64,000 bases of DNA from Pseudomonas gessardii (lineage in GTDB: Bacteria; Pseudomonadota; Gammaproteobacteria; Pseudomonadales; Pseudomonadaceae). The notes beneath the pieces are model-generated. The model was given only the letters and a program-made list of their open reading frames with translations. It had not been told where the DNA came from and did not search any database. Positions 61,416 through 64,000 of the stretch are shown piece by piece. The position numbers were made by a program, and so were the translations under genes. Position 1 is the first letter of the stretch, and the number at the start of each line of letters is the position of its first letter. The stretch is taken from NCBI RefSeq assembly GCF_001983165.1, contig NZ_MNPU01000004.1:62001-126000 (forward strand). The letters run 5' to 3'.

Positions 61416-62048
61416 ATGCTCCCCCGCGCCGAACAGAAGCAACAGACCCGCCTTGCCTTGATGGACGCAGCCCGCCATCTGATGGAGGGTGGCCGAGGGT
61501 TTGGCAGCCTGAGCCTGCGGGAAGTGGCCAAGAGCGCCGGCATCGTGCCCACCGGTTTTTACCGTCACTTTGCCGATATGGACCAACTGGGCCTGGTGCT
61601 CGTCAGTGAGGTCGGCCAGACCTTCCGCGCTACCATCCGCCTGGTACGCCACAACGAATTCGTCATGGGCGGCATCATCGATGCCTCGGTGCGGATCTTT
61701 CTCGATGTGGTGGCAGCCAACCGTTCACAGTTTTTATTCCTGGCCCGCGAGCAGTACGGTGGTTGCCTGGCCGTGCGCCAAGCCATCGGCGCGCTGCGCG
61801 AAGACATCACCTCGGACCTGGCGGCCGACCTGACCCTGATGCCCAAGCTCCAGCACCTGGATGCCGACGGCCTGCATGTGATGGCCGACCTGATCGTCAA
61901 GAGTGTGTTCGCCACCCTGCCCGACATCATCGACCCACCCGCCGCCGCCCTGCCGGCGCACCTCACGCCCCAGGCCAAGATCACCCAGCAACTGCGCTTT
62001 ATCTTTATTGGCCTCAAGCACTGGCAAGGCCTGGGCAGCACCGAGTAG
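61416..62048 (+). CDS. desT: TetR-family regulator DesT-like
   Basis: A 210-residue repressor. The helix-turn-helix is SLREVAKSAGIVPTGFYRHF, and the ligand domain has VGQTFRATIRLVRHNEF and FLFLAREQYGG. It closely resembles P. aeruginosa DesT (PA4890), which senses the saturated/unsaturated acyl-CoA balance and represses the desCB desaturase. The position next to ureE also matches PAO1, but desCB is not in this window, so its targets here are unclear. ATG 61416 (MLPRAEQKQQTR) was chosen; earlier in-frame starts give a non-conserved extension. It converges with the NlpC gene. Confidence 0.8.
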   Translation: MLPRAEQKQQTRLALMDAARHLMEGGRGFGSLSLREVAKSAGIVPTGFYRHFADMDQLGLVLVSEVGQTFRATIRLVRHNEFVMGGIIDASVRIFLDVVAANRSQFLFLAREQYGGCLAVRQAIGALREDITSDLAADLTLMPKLQHLDADGLHVMADLIVKSVFATLPDIIDPPAAALPAHLTPQAKITQQLRFIFIGLKHWQGLGSTE

Positions 62049-62053
62049 AGCGA

Positions 62054-62572
62054 TCAACGCACCGCATGGAAACGCTTGGCGGTGGTGTAGTTCTTCTTCC
62101 AGTAGGCGTTGGCCAGGGAGTCGATGCGGATATTCTTGCCCTGGCGCGGCGAGTGAATGAACTTGCCCTCGCCGACATACAGGCCGACATGGCCGATCTG
62201 GCTGCTGCCATTGGCCTTGAAAAACACCGCATCGCCGGGTTGCAGTGCATCCGCCTTGATCGTCGCCGCCGTTGAGCGGTGCATCGCCGCCGTGGTGCGC
62301 GGGATAACAATATTGGCTTCGGTCTTGAACAGATAGACCAGCAGCCCGCTGCAATCGAACCCCTGCTCCAGCGATGTGCCGCCCGATTTATAAGGTTTGC
62401 CCAGCAACTCATGGGCGCGGTCGACCACATTGGCGATGGTCGGTTGTGGCAGGGCCTGTAACGCTGAACTGAACGGAGCCGGTGAAACGTAACGCTGGCT
62501 GAAACTGGCCGAGGCAGATGGCGCCATGCCAAAAAAACCGGCCATGACCACACATAAAAAAGACTTGAACAT
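62054..62572 (-). CDS. NlpC/P60 cell-wall hydrolase
   Basis: A 172-residue periplasmic or surface cysteine peptidase. Signal peptide to about ASASFS (residue 23), then the NlpC/P60 domain (about 45-170). Catalytic residues are Cys74 (GFDCSGLLVY), His128 (GHVGLYVG) and His140 (FIHSP). It should cut peptidoglycan stem peptides, usually the gamma-D-Glu to meso-Dap bond. Length matches small Spr/MepS-like enzymes. No lipobox is visible. Confidence 0.92.
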   Translation of the reverse strand: MFKSFLCVVMAGFFGMAPSASASFSQRYVSPAPFSSALQALPQPTIANVVDRAHELLGKPYKSGGTSLEQGFDCSGLLVYLFKTEANIVIPRTTAAMHRSTAATIKADALQPGDAVFFKANGSSQIGHVGLYVGEGKFIHSPRQGKNIRIDSLANAYWKKNYTTAKRFHAVR

Positions 62573-62768
62573 GATGAACGTCGCACTGGATTAAAGACGG
62601 TGCGAAATCCTAGAGAAACAACGCGTGGCGAGATGAGCGGGAAATCTATGGTGTGAGTAGGATGATTCCCAAAATGCATTACAGATAAATAACCGAAGGC
62701 AAGCACCTACAAAATATCGTGGGACGCCCGCCAAAATCGCCCAATTCAGGTGCCAGAACGACCCATGG

Positions 62769-62785
62769 CGCACCATAATGGGTCA
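62769..62785. promoter_or_regulatory. Candidate NtrC site / dyad upstream of ureE
   Basis: CGCACCATAATGGGTCA matches 9 of 12 fixed positions of TGCACC-N5-GGTGCA, about 80 bp upstream of the sigma-54 element. It overlaps a GACCCAT...ATGGGTC inverted repeat (62760-62784), which could be the true site. The rest of the 341-nt gap 62573-62913 shows no gene. Confidence 0.4.
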
Positions 62786-62861
62786 AGTCGTCTCCGCGCC
62801 TGCGGCCTGTTTAGTGGCGAAACATCCTACATCCACGGTGTTTTCCTACACCACGCCTGAT

Positions 62862-62877
62862 TGGCAAGCCCCTTGCT
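62862..62877 (+). promoter_or_regulatory. Sigma-54 promoter for ureE
   Basis: TGGCAAGCCCCTTGCT agrees with TGGCACG-N4-TTGCW at all but one position, with GG and GC ten bases apart. It is 36 nt upstream of the ureE ATG, so a start near 62888 gives a short leader. Confidence 0.72.
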
Positions 62878-62913
62878 CTAGCCTGTTTATCGCTCATAGC
62901 TGGAAGCTTCCCG

Positions 62914-63414
62914 ATGCTGGTGATCCACCGCCGAATTGCGCCCCAACCCATCTGGGCTGCGGAGTTGCTGCTGAACTTCGACGCCCGCAGCAAAAGCCGC
63001 CTGCGCTGTTTCAGTGCCGAGGGTGAAGACGTCGGCCTGTTTCTGGAGCGCGGCCAGCCGCCGCTGTACGACGGCGAATGCCTACAGGCTGAAGACGGAC
63101 GTGTCGTACGCGTCTGCGCACGCCCTGAACAACTGCTGCACGTGACCTGCAGCAGCGCCTTTGAACTGACCCGTGCGGCCTATCACCTGGGCAACCGCCA
63201 TGTGGCCCTGCAAGTGGGGGATGGCTGGCTGCGCCTGCTCGATGACTACGTGCTCAAGGCCATGCTGGAGCAGTTGGGGGCCCACACCCAAACCCTCGAA
63301 GCACCGTTCCAGCCCGAACACGGCGCCTACGGTGGCGGTCACCATCACTCGCGCCACGGGGATGAAGACTTCAACTACCCGCCCAAACTGCATCAGTTCG
63401 GCGTGCGCCTGTGA
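62914..63414 (+). CDS. ureE: Urease accessory protein UreE
   Basis: A 166-residue nickel metallochaperone. The N-terminal peptide-binding domain has LRCFSAEGEDVGLFLERGQP; the metal-binding domain has LTRAAYHLGNRHVALQV with the dimer-interface His. The tail is His-containing (GGGHHHSRHGD), which adds nickel sites. The stop overlaps the GTG of ureF (GTGA). It begins the second urease gene group, 13 kb from ureC. Confidence 0.94.
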   Translation: MLVIHRRIAPQPIWAAELLLNFDARSKSRLRCFSAEGEDVGLFLERGQPPLYDGECLQAEDGRVVRVCARPEQLLHVTCSSAFELTRAAYHLGNRHVALQVGDGWLRLLDDYVLKAMLEQLGAHTQTLEAPFQPEHGAYGGGHHHSRHGDEDFNYPPKLHQFGVRL

Positions 63415-64000
63415 ACCCGGCCTGGGCGCTGCTGCGTCTGGCCAGTCCGCAATTGCCGATTGGCGGCTACAGCTATTCCCAGGGCCTGGAAATGGCCGTG
63501 GACAATGCCCGTGTCCGCGATGCCGACAGCGCCCGCCGCTGGATCAGCGACCAACTGCTGCTCAACCTCGCACGCTTCGAGGCGCCACTGTTGCTTGCCC
63601 ATTGCCAGGCCGCTGCGGACCAGGATTGGGAACGCCTGCGCCAATGGTGTGAAGAACACCGCGCCAGCCGCGAAACCCGCGAACTGTTCCAGGAGAGCCG
63701 GCAAATGGGCTACTCCCTGCAACAACTGCTCAACGGCCTGCCGGAATTGGATGACGCGGCACGGCGTTTTCTCGACGCCACCCACGAACCCCATCTGGCC
63801 CTGGGCTGGGCACTGGCGGCCCGTGCCTGGGCGATTAGCCCCGACGACGCCCTGGCCGCCTGGCTGTGGAGCTGGCTGGAAAACCAATTGGCGGTGTTGA
63901 TGAAAACCCTGCCCCTGGGCCAGCAAGCCGCCCAACGCCTGACCAGCGAACTGCTGCCCTTGCTGCAACAGGCCCAGCAGGATGCCAGCCAGCGCGCCCC
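63411..64000 (+). CDS. ureF: Urease accessory protein UreF, cut by the window end
   Basis: The first 196 codons of UreF; the reading frame is open to the last base. GTG start overlaps the ureE stop. WALLRLASPQLPIGGYSYSQ, the start of the family, and SRETRELFQESRQMGYSLQQ are diagnostic. UreF bridges UreD and UreG in the nickel-loading complex. About 30 residues are probably missing, and ureG is expected to follow. Confidence 0.93.
   Translation, partial: MNPAWALLRLASPQLPIGGYSYSQGLEMAVDNARVRDADSARRWISDQLLLNLARFEAPLLLAHCQAAADQDWERLRQWCEEHRASRETRELFQESRQMGYSLQQLLNGLPELDDAARRFLDATHEPHLALGWALAARAWAISPDDALAAWLWSWLENQLAVLMKTLPLGQQAAQRLTSELLPLLQQAQQDASQRA

Overview
The window is a GC-rich chromosomal segment of a fluorescent Pseudomonas (P. 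fluorescens group). The evidence is the run gcbA-ctpL-aroQ-accB-accC-prmA-dusB-fis-purH-purD-retS, which follows the P. aeruginosa PAO1 PA4843-PA4857 order as I remember it; the urt/ure block with desT next to ureE, also in PAO1 order; and many copies of the TGTGGGAGC...GCTCCCACA intergenic repeat typical of this group. No rRNA, tRNA, CRISPR, prophage or insertion sequence was seen.

Layout. 0.2-17.2 kb is core: a diguanylate cyclase, a phosphate-type chemoreceptor behind a possible Pho box, aroQ, acetyl-CoA carboxylase accBC, prmA, a zinc-ribbon membrane protein, dusB-fis, purH, purD, the hybrid sensor retS and a MarC-family membrane protein. 17.2-39.3 kb appears to be extra relative to this point in PAO1. 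It holds an unrecognised 260-residue protein, divergent cobalamin operons (cobGHIJ leftward, cobLK rightward), a HigBA-type toxin-antitoxin pair, a copper-uptake set (two DUF2946 proteins, a PCuAC chaperone, an OprC-type TonB receptor, a PepSY protein), a FecCD-type metal ABC importer behind a Zur-box-like dyad, and a 1964-residue protein built of nine related modules. 39.3-49.7 kb is urea nitrogen scavenging: urtABCDE, ureD, ureA, two acetyltransferases, ureB, ureC. 49.7-62.6 kb is mixed: a sensor kinase, a DnaJ-like co-chaperone divergent from an Hsp70-like protein, transporters, a PsiF protein, an AraC/EamA pair, a lipase, an AsmA protein, a secreted 27-residue-repeat protein, desT and an NlpC/P60 hydrolase. 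62.9 kb onward is ureE and ureF, cut by the window end.

The urea genes form a split pathway: UrtABCDE imports urea, UreABC hydrolyses it, and UreD/UreE/UreF assemble the nickel site. Candidate sigma-54 promoters with NtrC-like sites lie in front of both urtA and ureE, which suggests joint control by nitrogen limitation.

The most unusual item is the nine-module protein at 33427-39321. Modules 1 and 3 carry a complete, identically spaced set of residues resembling a JAB/JAMM (MPN) metalloprotease signature, while the other modules have lost it. Other points of interest are the candidate heat-shock, zinc, phosphate and nitrogen control sites, the 27-residue-repeat secreted protein, and repeat elements that reach the 3' ends of genes.
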